A stretch of 64,000 nucleotides of DNA, taken from an uncultured Eubacteriales bacterium (lineage in GTDB: Bacteria; Bacillota; Clostridia; Oscillospirales; CAG-382). The DNA lies in assembly GCA_934479825.1 (NCBI GenBank), contig CAKSOW010000003.1:1-64000 (forward strand), read 5' to 3'. The notes below the pieces were generated by a model, which did not search any database, was not told the DNA's origin, and worked only from the letters and a program-made list of their open reading frames with translations. Both the position numbers and the translations under genes were made by a program. This document shows, piece after piece, positions 7,981 through 16,479 of this stretch (position 1 is the first letter of the stretch; each line of letters starts with the position of its first letter).

Positions 7981-9489
7981 AGCCATGGCAATGCCGGCGC
8001 AAACGAAGAAAGCAAACATGACACGCGGATAAAACCAACAGTACTCAAAACAACCAATGAGCACAATTCCCGTCATCGAAGCCGCCGCCGCAATCGCATA
8101 GTTGCGAATCCCGGCATCCGTCATTCGCGACGACGCCACAAACGAACGGCGAATCAGACAAAACGTCAGACTGATATACGAAATAAACCCTAATGCGCCA
8201 AGCTCTACCAACATCTCCATGAAATGCATGTGCGAGTGCGGCGCAACACCGCTCTCACCAACCGCATAGCGCGGATAAATGGCCGCAAAACCGCCTGTTC
8301 CAAGCCCAACGCCCGTGAACCAGTATTCTTTCAACATCCGGAGACAGCCCGTCCAGATGTCCACCCGGTACGAACTGGAAGAATCCTGTAAATTGCCGAT
8401 CGTCAGTATCCGGTTCCAGATGCTCGCCGGAATGAACGGCAACGCACATACCCCAAGAATCGCAAACACCGGAATTAACCGCTTGTCGTATAACATAATA
8501 AAGATAGCCGCCGCAATCGCAAGTGCGATCCAGCCCGAACGCGAGTAAGTCAAAAGTATCGCACCCAGCGGCAATACCATGCCGCAGATGAGCGCACGGC
8601 GTATAACTGTCCCCTTGGCGCGCGAAAGCGCAAACGCAAACGCAAACGGCATGAAAAGAACCAGAAATTCCGCATAGTTGTTCGGATTTCCAAGCGTCGA
8701 GAAAACGCGCCCCGGCATGTCTTTGTTGAGCGTCAGGTCGGTTAACGACGCATCTGCCTCCACACCCATAATGCGCTGTGCAAACGCAATAAGCGATGTG
8801 AAAATGAGCGAAGCATACATAAATCCGCCGATAATGTCAAAATCACGCGCCGCGCGGAGCGAGGCATATAACACCATGCACAGCATGAACGACGTGATAA
8901 AGAACATGAGAACGCGCACGCTGTCAGCGCGGTTGTAGCTGATAAAACAGCTTGCCAAAAGCGACAGACCAAACATCAGCATGGAAAACCATACCGCGTT
9001 GAAGTTCGTGCCCGGACGCAGCTTTTCCCCGGATACCGCTAGAATATATAAACCGAATAACAGCGCGGCAAACAATAGTCCAAACGTGTTCGACCAGAAG
9101 TTGTGCGGTATCACAAAGATAAATACACAGACAAACGATACAAAATACAAATATCTTTCGTGATACGAACCGCCGAAAACCGCATAGAATAATTTGACCG
9201 CCGCACTGTCCTTGACGCCTGTGCGAAGCGCCCGGCAGATACCGGCAAAAAAGCCGATCATGCCGCCGGCTATGCCGCCAAGCCCTTTATAAAACGCCGA
9301 ATCCGGCGCAAAACGCTCGATGTCGCCCTTGCCGACAAGGATTTTGCGAAGTCCGCTTGCTGCATAAGAATCGGCAAAAAAGTTCACAATGGCAAGCAAA
9401 ACCGCATACAGGCCGCTTTTGACAAACGTTTCCGAAACAGCTTTTGCCGCACTGCCTAAAAAGGCGCATAGCTTACTGCTTTCCGTCAT
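7897..9489 (-). CDS. O-antigen ligase (WaaL/RfaL-like) family polymerase-ligase
   Basis: A 530-residue polytopic membrane protein with 10-12 hydrophobic segments. I chose ATG 9489 (MTESSKLCAFLG) because AAAGGTG lies six bases upstream; a GTG at 9498 overlaps that site. The Wzy_C/O-antigen-ligase signature is in the C-terminal half: SYRVDIWTGCLRMLKEYWF, GVGLGTGGF and a periplasmic-type loop with PHSHMHFMEMLVELG, which carries the catalytic-type His. These enzymes polymerise or ligate undecaprenyl-linked glycans on the outer membrane face. In this operon the substrate is probably the wall polysaccharide. The last ~20 residues (RRSNIRPAERRSNIRG) are written by a tandem repeat and look like a recent extension. 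Confidence 0.85.
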   Translation of the reverse strand: MTESSKLCAFLGSAAKAVSETFVKSGLYAVLLAIVNFFADSYAASGLRKILVGKGDIERFAPDSAFYKGLGGIAGGMIGFFAGICRALRTGVKDSAAVKLFYAVFGGSYHERYLYFVSFVCVFIFVIPHNFWSNTFGLLFAALLFGLYILAVSGEKLRPGTNFNAVWFSMLMFGLSLLASCFISYNRADSVRVLMFFITSFMLCMVLYASLRAARDFDIIGGFMYASLIFTSLIAFAQRIMGVEADASLTDLTLNKDMPGRVFSTLGNPNNYAEFLVLFMPFAFAFALSRAKGTVIRRALICGMVLPLGAILLTYSRSGWIALAIAAAIFIMLYDKRLIPVFAILGVCALPFIPASIWNRILTIGNLQDSSSSYRVDIWTGCLRMLKEYWFTGVGLGTGGFAAIYPRYAVGESGVAPHSHMHFMEMLVELGALGFISYISLTFCLIRRSFVASSRMTDAGIRNYAIAAAASMTGIVLIGCFEYCWFYPRVMFAFFVCAGIAMAAAKRRSNIRPAERRSNIRGKFSEKGMQ

Positions 9490-9515
9490 AGTTTTCACCT
9501 TTATCCGTCAAGCCG

Positions 9516-10367
9516 TTAACCGATGGAACGGACAAGCACAGTCAAACGAGAAGAACCGGCACGCATGTCGATCTCATCGCCAACGCTGTAAACGCGCTCG
9601 CCGATCTTGACGCCGCCGTCCACCACTTCCGCGTCTGCCGTCGTCGTAAAGGTCAGGCTGACATAACCCGGCTTTGCATATTCCAAAAGTCCGCTTTCCG
9701 TCTCGGCAAAAACAATCGCCTCGCCGGTCTCGACCGTATCTACCGTACCAAGCGCCGTACTGCGTCGTGCCGCATCCACGACTTTGTCGCCGATCTTGAT
9801 GTTTTCGGCAACAAAGTCCGGCGTTTCTTCGGTGTAGAATGTGATCTTCACCGGTACAAGGTTCTTTGTTTCGCCGTCGTTCTTTGTTTCGCCGTTTTCA
9901 TCTTTCATTTCGATATCATAGACGCGAAGGTACATTTTTGCATCGCCTGCACGAAGCACCATCGAATGGCCGACCCCGTACTTCTTGCCGCCAATCTCCG
10001 CACCGAGCTTGGTTTTGCGTCCCTTGACCTCGCCGGTGATGATCATGGAATAATAGCCTTCTTTGGACGTAAGGGTATAAACGTTGTCATTGACCTGTCC
10101 ATAGGAAATGGAATCGGAAAGTTCGACATCCGTCACAATACCGATGTTCTGTAAATTGGTGTCGTCGTACAGCTCATCGCCGACGTGTACTTTTTCCGCC
10201 ACAAAGCCGTCTACTTCTTCAATGCGGAATTTCATGATAAGCGTATCGCCGCCGTCCTTGGGACGAAGTACAAATACCACAGCCGCCGCAATCACAACGA
10301 TAAGCGCTAAAATGGCAAGAAAGTCGATAATGTTGATCTTTCCGAAAAGTTTTCCGTTTTTAAACAT
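9516..10367 (-). CDS. DUF4330 domain protein, membrane anchored
   Basis: A 283-residue protein with AGGAG eight bases before ATG 10367. The N-terminal KLFGKINIIDFLAILALI is the conserved DUF4330 opening and provides a single transmembrane helix at about residues 12-34. The remainder is an extracytoplasmic beta-rich region with an internal duplication: FVAEKVHVGDELYDD near residue 56 and FVAENIKIGDKVVDA near residue 190. DUF4330 proteins recur in Clostridia and Cyanobacteria beside polysaccharide polymerase and export genes, and their biochemical role is not established. Its place between ligase and glycosyltransferase suggests an accessory or polysaccharide co-polymerase-like role (inference). 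Confidence 0.82.
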   Translation of the reverse strand: MFKNGKLFGKINIIDFLAILALIVVIAAAVVFVLRPKDGGDTLIMKFRIEEVDGFVAEKVHVGDELYDDTNLQNIGIVTDVELSDSISYGQVNDNVYTLTSKEGYYSMIITGEVKGRKTKLGAEIGGKKYGVGHSMVLRAGDAKMYLRVYDIEMKDENGETKNDGETKNLVPVKITFYTEETPDFVAENIKIGDKVVDAARRSTALGTVDTVETGEAIVFAETESGLLEYAKPGYVSLTFTTTADAEVVDGGVKIGERVYSVGDEIDMRAGSSRLTVLVRSIG

Positions 10368-10431
10368 GATTTTTTCTCCTGTCTTTGTTCTGATATGGTC
10401 TGTATAGCCTTAAAGGATATTTTTTCCTTTT

Positions 10432-11532
10432 TTATTCTTCCCCGACAATGCTCTTGTATTCGGCAAGTGTTTTTTGAAGTACATTTTCGAGGTTAAAGGT
10501 GGTCTGTGTTGCTTTTTTGGCGTTTGCGGCAAACCGGCGGCATAACGCCTCATCCTCGCTTAACCGGTATAAGGCATCGGCAAAGGCCTCTGTGTCCCCA
10601 TACGGCACAATAAAGCCGCAATCCGTCTTTTCGTTGACAATGTCTCCGTTTCCTCCGGCGGCCGTTACCACAAGCGGCAGGGAACGCGCCATGGCTTCCA
10701 GAATGGCAAAGCTTAACGCCTCATAGCATTTGGAGGAATTGACATATACGTCCGACGCGGCAAGGATGTTGTCGGTATCGCTCCGGAAACCAAGCTGTTT
10801 GATGTGCTTTTCCAGACCGAGACGGGCAATCTGTTCTTTCACAGCGTCAAAATACTCTCCGTCGCCGGCAATGAGAAGCACATAATCGCGCTTGATCTTT
10901 TTATCGAGCGCCGCAATGCTGTCTACTAAAAAATCAAGTCCCTTGGACATGTGATAGCGCGCTAAAATGGATATAACAAACGTATCGTCCGAAAGGCCGA
11001 ATTCACGCCGGACAGCTGTCGGGTCGGCGGGCACTTCGGTTTCGGGAATTCCGTTGAAAATAACGTCGATCTTTTTCGGATTCACTCCATTGGATACCAA
11101 AAGTTCCTTGGCGTTATTGCAGACGGCAATGATCTTGGCATCGTGCGGCGTCATAAGCTTGTTGGTGAACCACCAGGAAATTCCGGTTTTCAAAGTCAAA
11201 TGACAGGTATATAACGCTTTGACCTTGGGGTAGAGCATATGCGCCAAAATCGCAATATAATTTTCGCGCGGATAGTGCGAATGGATGATATCGATCTTGT
11301 TGGCCTTGCAGATAGCCGCAAGTCTCCGTGCTGCTTTGAAATCAAACGGGCTTTTCATTTCTATCTGAAAGCACGGCACACCAAGATCGTCCATCTGTTC
11401 CGCTAACGGACCGCCCTCGTTAAAGGCAAAATAACACTCCGTCTCCGTTTTGTTAAAGCGTTTGACTAAGTTATAGACATATTTTTCCGTACCGGCTTTA
11501 CCGGCAAAATTGATTAAATATAAAATTCGCAA
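10432..11532 (-). CDS. Glycosyltransferase family 4
   Basis: A 366-residue cytosolic or membrane-peripheral GT-B glycosyltransferase. The start appears to be TTG at 11532 (MRILYLINFAGKAGTEKYV), because the Rossmann strand begins immediately and no ATG lies nearby. A GAGGGG site is about ten bases upstream. Family features are the GTEKY N-terminal loop, the HSHYPRENY helix, ISILARYHMSKGLDFLV in the nucleotide-sugar domain and the E-x7-E motif EALSFAILEAM at about residue 275. It transfers an unknown nucleotide-activated sugar to the growing polysaccharide. It resembles the GT4 half of the csaB fusion, so the two may act on successive residues. Confidence 0.88.
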   Translation of the reverse strand: MRILYLINFAGKAGTEKYVYNLVKRFNKTETECYFAFNEGGPLAEQMDDLGVPCFQIEMKSPFDFKAARRLAAICKANKIDIIHSHYPRENYIAILAHMLYPKVKALYTCHLTLKTGISWWFTNKLMTPHDAKIIAVCNNAKELLVSNGVNPKKIDVIFNGIPETEVPADPTAVRREFGLSDDTFVISILARYHMSKGLDFLVDSIAALDKKIKRDYVLLIAGDGEYFDAVKEQIARLGLEKHIKQLGFRSDTDNILAASDVYVNSSKCYEALSFAILEAMARSLPLVVTAAGGNGDIVNEKTDCGFIVPYGDTEAFADALYRLSEDEALCRRFAANAKKATQTTFNLENVLQKTLAEYKSIVGEE

Positions 11533-11600
11533 AGAAGTCTGTCCCCTCTCCCGTTTTTGAATCCGTTAAGATCCGTTTTTATAAAACGCCGCACAATTCG

Positions 11601-12128
11601 TCAGGCGTTGCGGAACTTGATGATTTTGGCCGGAATTCCTCCAACCACTGCATAATCCGGCACATCCTTTGTCACCACAGCACCGGCTCCTATGATAACG
11701 CCGTTTCCGACTGTAATCCCCGGCATAATGACCACGTTTGTGCCGATCCACACATCGTTTCCGATCGTCACCTTTTTCTTGGGCGCTGTCTGTAAACGCA
11801 TGGGGCGCGAAAGGTCGCACGTTTCGTGATTCTGCGTCACGATCGTTACATTCGGCGCCATCATCACGTCGTCCCCGATGGAAAGAGGACCTGCCACCCG
11901 GCAGTTCAGGCCGATGCCTGAACTGTTTCCGATCTCAATCCCGTTTCCCGAAGCCAAAAAAGCGCCGTGTTCGATATTCACATTCTTTCCGCATTTATCG
12001 AGCATACATTTCGCGCAAAACCGCCGGATGTGCTTGGCGCCAAGGCTGTACGGCAATCCGGAACACGGAAGATGCCGCGCGATAAAATAATACAAAACAT
12101 ATCCGATGGCACGCAGGGCCTTTTTCAT
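11601..12128 (-). CDS. Hexapeptide-repeat acetyltransferase (LbH, maltose/NodL type)
   Basis: A 175-residue left-handed beta-helix acyltransferase. ATG 12128 (MKKALRAIGYVLYY) has AGGTGG six bases upstream. A short hydrophobic N-terminus is followed by hexad repeats from about residue 55: IEIGNSSGIGLNCRV, ISIGDDVMMAPNVTI, then the CoA/acceptor loop TQNHETCD with the catalytic-type His. VTIGNDVWIGTNVVI and GAGAVVTKDVPDYAVVGGIPA close the helix. It probably O-acetylates a sugar residue of the polysaccharide. A paralogue is encoded at 13709-14260. Confidence 0.88.
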   Translation of the reverse strand: MKKALRAIGYVLYYFIARHLPCSGLPYSLGAKHIRRFCAKCMLDKCGKNVNIEHGAFLASGNGIEIGNSSGIGLNCRVAGPLSIGDDVMMAPNVTIVTQNHETCDLSRPMRLQTAPKKKVTIGNDVWIGTNVVIMPGITVGNGVIIGAGAVVTKDVPDYAVVGGIPAKIIKFRNA

Positions 12129-12144
12129 TTTTTCCACCTCTCGC

Positions 12145-13716
12145 CTAAGCACCGCGTCTGAGGATGCTTTTTGCTTTTTCCAAAACCGGCTTCACGGCGT
12201 TCACCCGGAGTAGAAGCACCATGACACCGTAAACCAAAACTCCGACGCATGCCGGAACCGCTAATTTCACAAGCCGCACAAACACCGAATCCGACGCAAA
12301 CGCCGCGTCAAGCCCGGCGTTCACCGCAAACACCGCACACGCCATAACCAAGGCCGCGATAAGGCACTTTACGAGCGTTGTGCCAAGTCCCTTCGCAAAA
12401 GCGCCGATCTTCCGGCGCAGCAGTGTAAGAAGCACGCAAAGCCCCACCAACGACGCTGTCGAATAGGCAAGCGGTATCCCATACGGCCCGATAAACTTTG
12501 TCAGAATCAAACTTAACGTCACATTGACCGCCATGATGATAAATCCGTTCACAGCCGGGAGCGCCGTGTTCTTAGCCGCATAGAACGCGCGGTCAAGAAT
12601 CTCTTTGAGTCCCACGCCTAAAATACCGATTGAATACATCACGATAAGAAGGCTGGCGCGGTCAATATCCGTCTGCGTGATTTTTCCGTAGTTGGCAATC
12701 AGTTCAAGCAGCGGACGGCGTACCGTAATAAACCCGAACGTGATCGGGATGAGAAGAGCCGCCGTGCTTTCCAGCACACCCGAAAGCGTCGTTTTGTAAT
12801 CGTCCATGTCGCCTCGTGTAAAACTGGCCGTCAGTTTCGGATATACGACTGCCGTCACCGAATAGATAAAGGCAAGAACCATGTAGATAACGATGTTCTG
12901 CACATAGTTCAAAAGCGTGACCATGCCGTCAAAATTGGCAATCATGGTGGTGTTGAAGAACATATTTAACTGATAAGCCGCCACGCCAAGCAAGACCGGC
13001 AGCGTCATTTTCCCGGCGCTTATCACATCCGGGTTCTTCAACTCAAACGACGGCTTATACCGGAAACCGGCGGCAAAGGCTGGCGGAATCAGAATAAGCG
13101 CCTGTAAGGAAAGTCCGAAAAACGTTGCGATAAGAAGTCCCGTAATGCCATATGTGTCGCCAAGCGTAAAAACATAGAGAATGACAACCAAACTGCTGGG
13201 AACACTCACAAACGCCGGCCAACCATATTTGCCGCGCGATTGCAGAATGCCTTGGAAAATATAGTTGAGTCCGTAAAACAGCATGACCGGCATCATGATC
13301 ATAAGCGCTTTTACGGCAAATGAATACGCTTCTCCCTCTTTAAAGGCAGTAAAGCGCGGCAAAACCGGCGAAAGCGCCATGCCGAGCGCCACAAGAACGG
13401 CGGTGAAAGCAAGCGAAATGGTTATGATGTTGTTGGCAAAACGCGCCGCCTGTTTCTCTTCTCCCTTGGCCAAATGCCCGGCATAGATCGGAATAAAAAC
13501 CGTACCGAGCGCCGTGCCGAAGCAGTTGAAAATGGTGTTCGGGATAGTAATGGCATAGGAGTAGATATTCAAAAAACTGTCTACTCCGAAAAAGGACATA
13601 TAGATCTGTGTGGAAACAAGCGACAGCAGACGGGATAAGATCATAATGATCATGACATAGCTGACTGTGCCGGCCATGCCTTTTTTGGCAGTCGTTTCAG
13701 ACAAGTTTTTATTCAC
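12145..13716 (-). CDS. MurJ/MviN-like lipid-linked glycan flippase
   Basis: A 523-residue integral membrane protein of the MOP superfamily with about 14 predicted helices. The opening IMILSRLLSLVSTQIYMSFF, together with NCFGTALGTVFIPIYA, is the MurJ/MviN pattern. A GTG start at 13716 overlaps the upstream acetyltransferase gene by 8 bp, implying translational coupling; an internal ATG about 13 codons in is an alternative. MurJ proper flips lipid II. Inside this gene cluster it could instead export the lipid-linked polysaccharide unit, so I leave the symbol empty. Four residues in the central cavity would need alignment to decide. Confidence 0.85.
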   Translation of the reverse strand: MNKNLSETTAKKGMAGTVSYVMIIMILSRLLSLVSTQIYMSFFGVDSFLNIYSYAITIPNTIFNCFGTALGTVFIPIYAGHLAKGEEKQAARFANNIITISLAFTAVLVALGMALSPVLPRFTAFKEGEAYSFAVKALMIMMPVMLFYGLNYIFQGILQSRGKYGWPAFVSVPSSLVVILYVFTLGDTYGITGLLIATFFGLSLQALILIPPAFAAGFRYKPSFELKNPDVISAGKMTLPVLLGVAAYQLNMFFNTTMIANFDGMVTLLNYVQNIVIYMVLAFIYSVTAVVYPKLTASFTRGDMDDYKTTLSGVLESTAALLIPITFGFITVRRPLLELIANYGKITQTDIDRASLLIVMYSIGILGVGLKEILDRAFYAAKNTALPAVNGFIIMAVNVTLSLILTKFIGPYGIPLAYSTASLVGLCVLLTLLRRKIGAFAKGLGTTLVKCLIAALVMACAVFAVNAGLDAAFASDSVFVRLVKLAVPACVGVLVYGVMVLLLRVNAVKPVLEKAKSILRRGA

Positions 13717-14260
13717 TCCAAGTTACGTTTTCTTTTAAGATCCGCGCCGGATTTCCGCCGGCAAGAGCCGCCGCCGGCACATCTTTTGTCACAACGCTTC
13801 CGGCCGCGATAACCGCGCCGTCCCCGACCGTCACGCCCTTTAAAATCAAAACATTGCATCCGATCCAGACATGTTTTCCGATATCGACCGGACGAGTAAC
13901 TTCGGTTTCGGATTCAAATTTATGGTAATCACGGTCCATGATGCAGCAATCCCATGCAATCAACGTTCCATCACCGATTTTTACGGAATTTCCGGCATGA
14001 ATTTCTGTCCGGTCTCCCACCGCAACGCCGTTGCCGATAATAAGTTCGGAACGCTTTCCGGCATTTCCGAGACCGCTTAACTTCACACCGGCATGGAGAT
14101 TGACTTTCCTGCCGAGTTTTATTTCGCAATTACGGTGGATGATCCGGACTTTTTTATCGACGCGGAGCAGTGCGCCGCAGGAATCGAGTTTCAAACGTGC
14201 AAACAGGCCGCGGAAAAGTGCGGCGGCTATGGTAAAATATTCGCCTATCGGACGGCTCAT
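13709..14260 (-). CDS. Hexapeptide-repeat acetyltransferase, first gene of the polysaccharide operon
   Basis: A 183-residue left-handed beta-helix acyltransferase. The start at 14260 (MSRPIGEYFTIAAALF) follows GGGAGG by seven bases. The N-terminal ~35 residues are hydrophobic and may lie on the membrane. Hexads run from about residue 50 (IHRNCEIKLGRKVNLHAGVK). The active-site loop MDRDYHKFE carries the conserved His, and GCNVLILKGVTVGDG and GSVVTKDVPAAALAGGNPA form the C-terminal coils. It probably transfers acetyl from acetyl-CoA to a polysaccharide precursor. It is the promoter-proximal gene of an eight-gene leftward operon. Confidence 0.87.
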   Translation of the reverse strand: MSRPIGEYFTIAAALFRGLFARLKLDSCGALLRVDKKVRIIHRNCEIKLGRKVNLHAGVKLSGLGNAGKRSELIIGNGVAVGDRTEIHAGNSVKIGDGTLIAWDCCIMDRDYHKFESETEVTRPVDIGKHVWIGCNVLILKGVTVGDGAVIAAGSVVTKDVPAAALAGGNPARILKENVTWSE

Positions 14261-14298
14261 GGCTTGTCCTCCCAATTTCTGTCAGGATAATTCAATGT

Positions 14299-14327
14299 AT
14301 TATACCACAGAAAGCGCCGTTTGTCTA
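14299..14327 (-). promoter_or_regulatory. Sigma-A promoter of the polysaccharide operon
   Basis: Minus-strand TAGACA (14322-14327), a 17-bp spacer and a perfect TATAAT (14299-14304), ending about 39 bp before the first start codon at 14260. Confidence 0.82.
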
Positions 14328-14465
14328 TGGTAATTTGCAAATTTAGCAAATTTAAACGAAAACAGCGCAAAAGCGCTGTTTTCGTTTAAAGGGCGGCTTT
14401 GCCGCCTACATAGGCTCACGCGCAAGCGTGAGTTTGCCGCCCCGGGAGGGGCGGCTGTGGGAGCC

Positions 14466-14580
14466 GTGTAACTTTTGCGAAAAGTAACCAAAGAGGCACT
14501 TTGGAATTGCCTTTCTTTTTCGGAAAGACATGGAAAGGGACTCTTAGGGAAATTTTCTTTTTTCGGAAAATTTCCCTAAG
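14466..14580 (+). repeat. E3 repeat, copy 1
   Basis: Starting AACTTTTGCGAAAAGTAACC, followed by AGAGGCACTTTGG and the hairpin TTAGGGAAATTTTC...GGAAAATTTCCCTAA. It matches the reverse complement of 21877-21990 over most of its length. The stretch 14328-14465 just before it holds small hairpins (GGCGGCTTTGCCGCC and CGCGCAAGCGTG) and no gene. Confidence 0.7.
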
Positions 14581-14594
14581 GGACAGTTTTGGGT

Positions 14595-15609
14595 GCTTTT
14601 CGTTTCGCGAAAAGTGAGTAAGGGACGGTTTTAATGTTACTTTTTCGTTTATACGAAAAAGTAACCAAAAAGCAGACCGAGGGCTGCGGCCCTCTGGACT
14701 CCGGGGAACGGTTCAAAACCCGTGCGGTGGGATTATAGATAAAATTTGAAAGGTTCAGCGCATTAAGATTTTTTTGCGAAAATTTATAAGTGCCGCAAAA
14801 CGCACGGCCATGTTTTGAACCGGTGCGAGCCGCGAGTTTTCATCTGACGCTCGGACGCGTCAAAAGTTGCCGGTGGCAAGTTTTGGCGTGTCGGAGACCG
14901 CCGAAACAGGGAGTATTGTGAGCGGACGCGAACAAGACGACCATGTTTCAAGGAGACTATCGCTAAATATCTGGATTTTGATTTAGGTCGGTTAGTGCTG
15001 GGGCTTGCCGCCGCAAGCACTTGGTTAAATGGTAGAGTGCGCGTTATATTGGGGGCGGTGGAAAAGGAAAACTCGTGTGGGTTAAACGGAAGTTTTTGAG
15101 TAAAACCACGGCTTGGAGTGATACAAGGATGATGTGTGCCAATGAGCATTATTATATTTATCAAAAATGCTTTTGTGTGCAGAAAGCCGAAATTCTCACA
15201 TTTTGTCCCAAATTATCCGTTTTTCCAAATAACAACTTCCTGTTCTCTCAAAAACATATTACCACCAAAGCTACCCATTCCCTGAAACACATAACCTACT
15301 GTCCACCCAAATCAAACCTTGCCTTTTTATAAATACCTACAAATCCTTGCGCAGTAAAGTTACCCTTTCGCACCGGTTCAAAATACTCCGAGCTGTATTG
15401 CACAAGGTTGCAAATTTTCGTAAAAATTCTTGATAGCCACATGACTTGCGGCTTAATAAGTAATCCCCACGCTCGGAATTTTGAACCGCACTCTGGGTAT
15501 CCAGAGGGTCGCAACCCTCTGGTGTACTTTTTGGTTACTTTTTCGTACAAGCGAAAAAGTAACGCTAAAACGTCACTTTTACTTACTTTTCGCATCCGCG
15601 AAAAGTAAC
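14595..15609 (+). repeat. E1 repeat element, copy 1 (~1 kb, inverted hairpin ends)
   Basis: Bounded by nested hairpins on both sides: an outer GCTTTTCG/CGAAAAG or TTACTTTTCG/CGAAAAGTAA, and an inner GTTACTTTTTCG/CGAAAAAGTAAC at 14636-14664 and 15535-15563. Next to each inner hairpin is an inverted CCAGAGGG/CCCTCTGG block and a GGTTCAAAA motif. The whole matches the reverse complement of 56585-57544. The best-conserved core is 14807-15059 against 57073-57345. No intact gene is inside. The ORF at 14784-15164 (minus) is just the conserved DNA read in one frame, and a second frame holds a decayed coding-like segment near 15300-15390. It fills the gene-free interval 14276-15648. Confidence 0.8.
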
Positions 15610-15610
15610 C

Positions 15611-15638
15611 CGGCTCCCCGGACCAATCCGGGGAGCCG
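15611..15638 (-). terminator. Hairpin terminator after the metal ABC operon
   Basis: A perfect 12-bp stem, CGGCTCCCCGGA with TCCGGGGAGCCG, and a 4-base loop, 11 bp downstream of the permease stop. The minus-strand T tract is weak (GGGTTACTTTTC). Confidence 0.6.
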
Positions 15639-15648
15639 GACACAAAAA

Positions 15649-16479
15649 CTATTTTTTCATCCGGCCAAGCACGACACATCCGGCATATAATACAATATCC
15701 GCCGCCGCCATGGTTGCTCCTACCGGCGTCGAAAACACAAGCGACGCCAAAAAGCCGGCAAGCGACGCAACAAGTGCAAACACCCCGGCACAGACCGTTA
15801 CTGCCCGGAAACTGCCGAATAACCGCATTGCGCCCAGCGCCGGAAATACGATTAGCGCCGTAATCAGCAACGACCCTACCAGCTTCATGCCCAGCACAAT
15901 CACAAGCGCCGCCATCACCGCCGTCACCGTGTTGAAAAGCGACGCACTTGTGCCGGTCGCCGAGGAAAAGCTCTCATCAAACGCAACCGTAAAGATCCGG
16001 TTGTGGAAAAAGATAAAAAAGAGCAATGTCGCCACGCCTAACGCGGCACAGAAGATCACATCGCGCTTGCCTAATGTCAACATCGACGCCGAACCGAACA
16101 GTGCGCCGCATACATCTCCCGAAACATTGGCCGAGGTCGAGAACACATTTAACAGAAGATACCCGATCGCAAGCGATGAAACCGATATTACCGCCACAGC
16201 CGCGTCCCCCTTGACCTTGGCATTCTGCCCGGCACGTAAAAGAAGTATGGCACATAAAACTGTCACCGGAAGCGTCACAAGCATGCTGTCGGTAAGCCCT
16301 GCTACCGATGCCGCCGCAATCACCCCGAACGCAAAATGCGACAATCCGTCTCCCAAAAACGAAAAGCGTTTCAACACCAATATCACGCCAATGAGCGAGG
16401 CGCATAACGCCACAAGCATACCTACTAAAAACGCGTACCGCACAAACGGATAGGAAAAATACTGTGCTAACCTAATCAT
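15649..16479 (-). CDS. znuB: Zinc/manganese ABC transporter permease (ABC-3 family)
   Basis: A 276-residue permease with about eight hydrophobic helices. The start at 16479 (MIRLAQYFSYPFVRYA) has GGAGG upstream and overlaps the ATPase gene by 8 bp, indicating coupling. Diagnostic ABC-3 segments are KRFSFLGDGLSHFAFGV, which includes the coupling helix, and the C-terminal VGSLLITALIVFPALGA. It imports Zn(II) or Mn(II) with the ATPase and lipoprotein encoded just upstream. The ABC-3 family alone cannot separate the two metals. The His-rich loop of the binding protein favours zinc. Confidence 0.88.
   Translation of the reverse strand: MIRLAQYFSYPFVRYAFLVGMLVALCASLIGVILVLKRFSFLGDGLSHFAFGVIAAASVAGLTDSMLVTLPVTVLCAILLLRAGQNAKVKGDAAVAVISVSSLAIGYLLLNVFSTSANVSGDVCGALFGSASMLTLGKRDVIFCAALGVATLLFFIFFHNRIFTVAFDESFSSATGTSASLFNTVTAVMAALVIVLGMKLVGSLLITALIVFPALGAMRLFGSFRAVTVCAGVFALVASLAGFLASLVFSTPVGATMAAADIVLYAGCVVLGRMKK

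Noticed and set aside
14784..15164. 126-residue ORF (-) nearly identical over ~75 residues to the ORF at 57033-57332 (+)
   Set aside because: The match is at DNA level across the whole E1 element, the ORFs have different starts and lengths, and no ribosome binding site is seen. I treat them as repeat-derived, not genes.
14328..15609. CRISPR-like array because of repeated hairpins
   Set aside because: The repeats are not evenly spaced, there are no unique spacers and no cas genes nearby.
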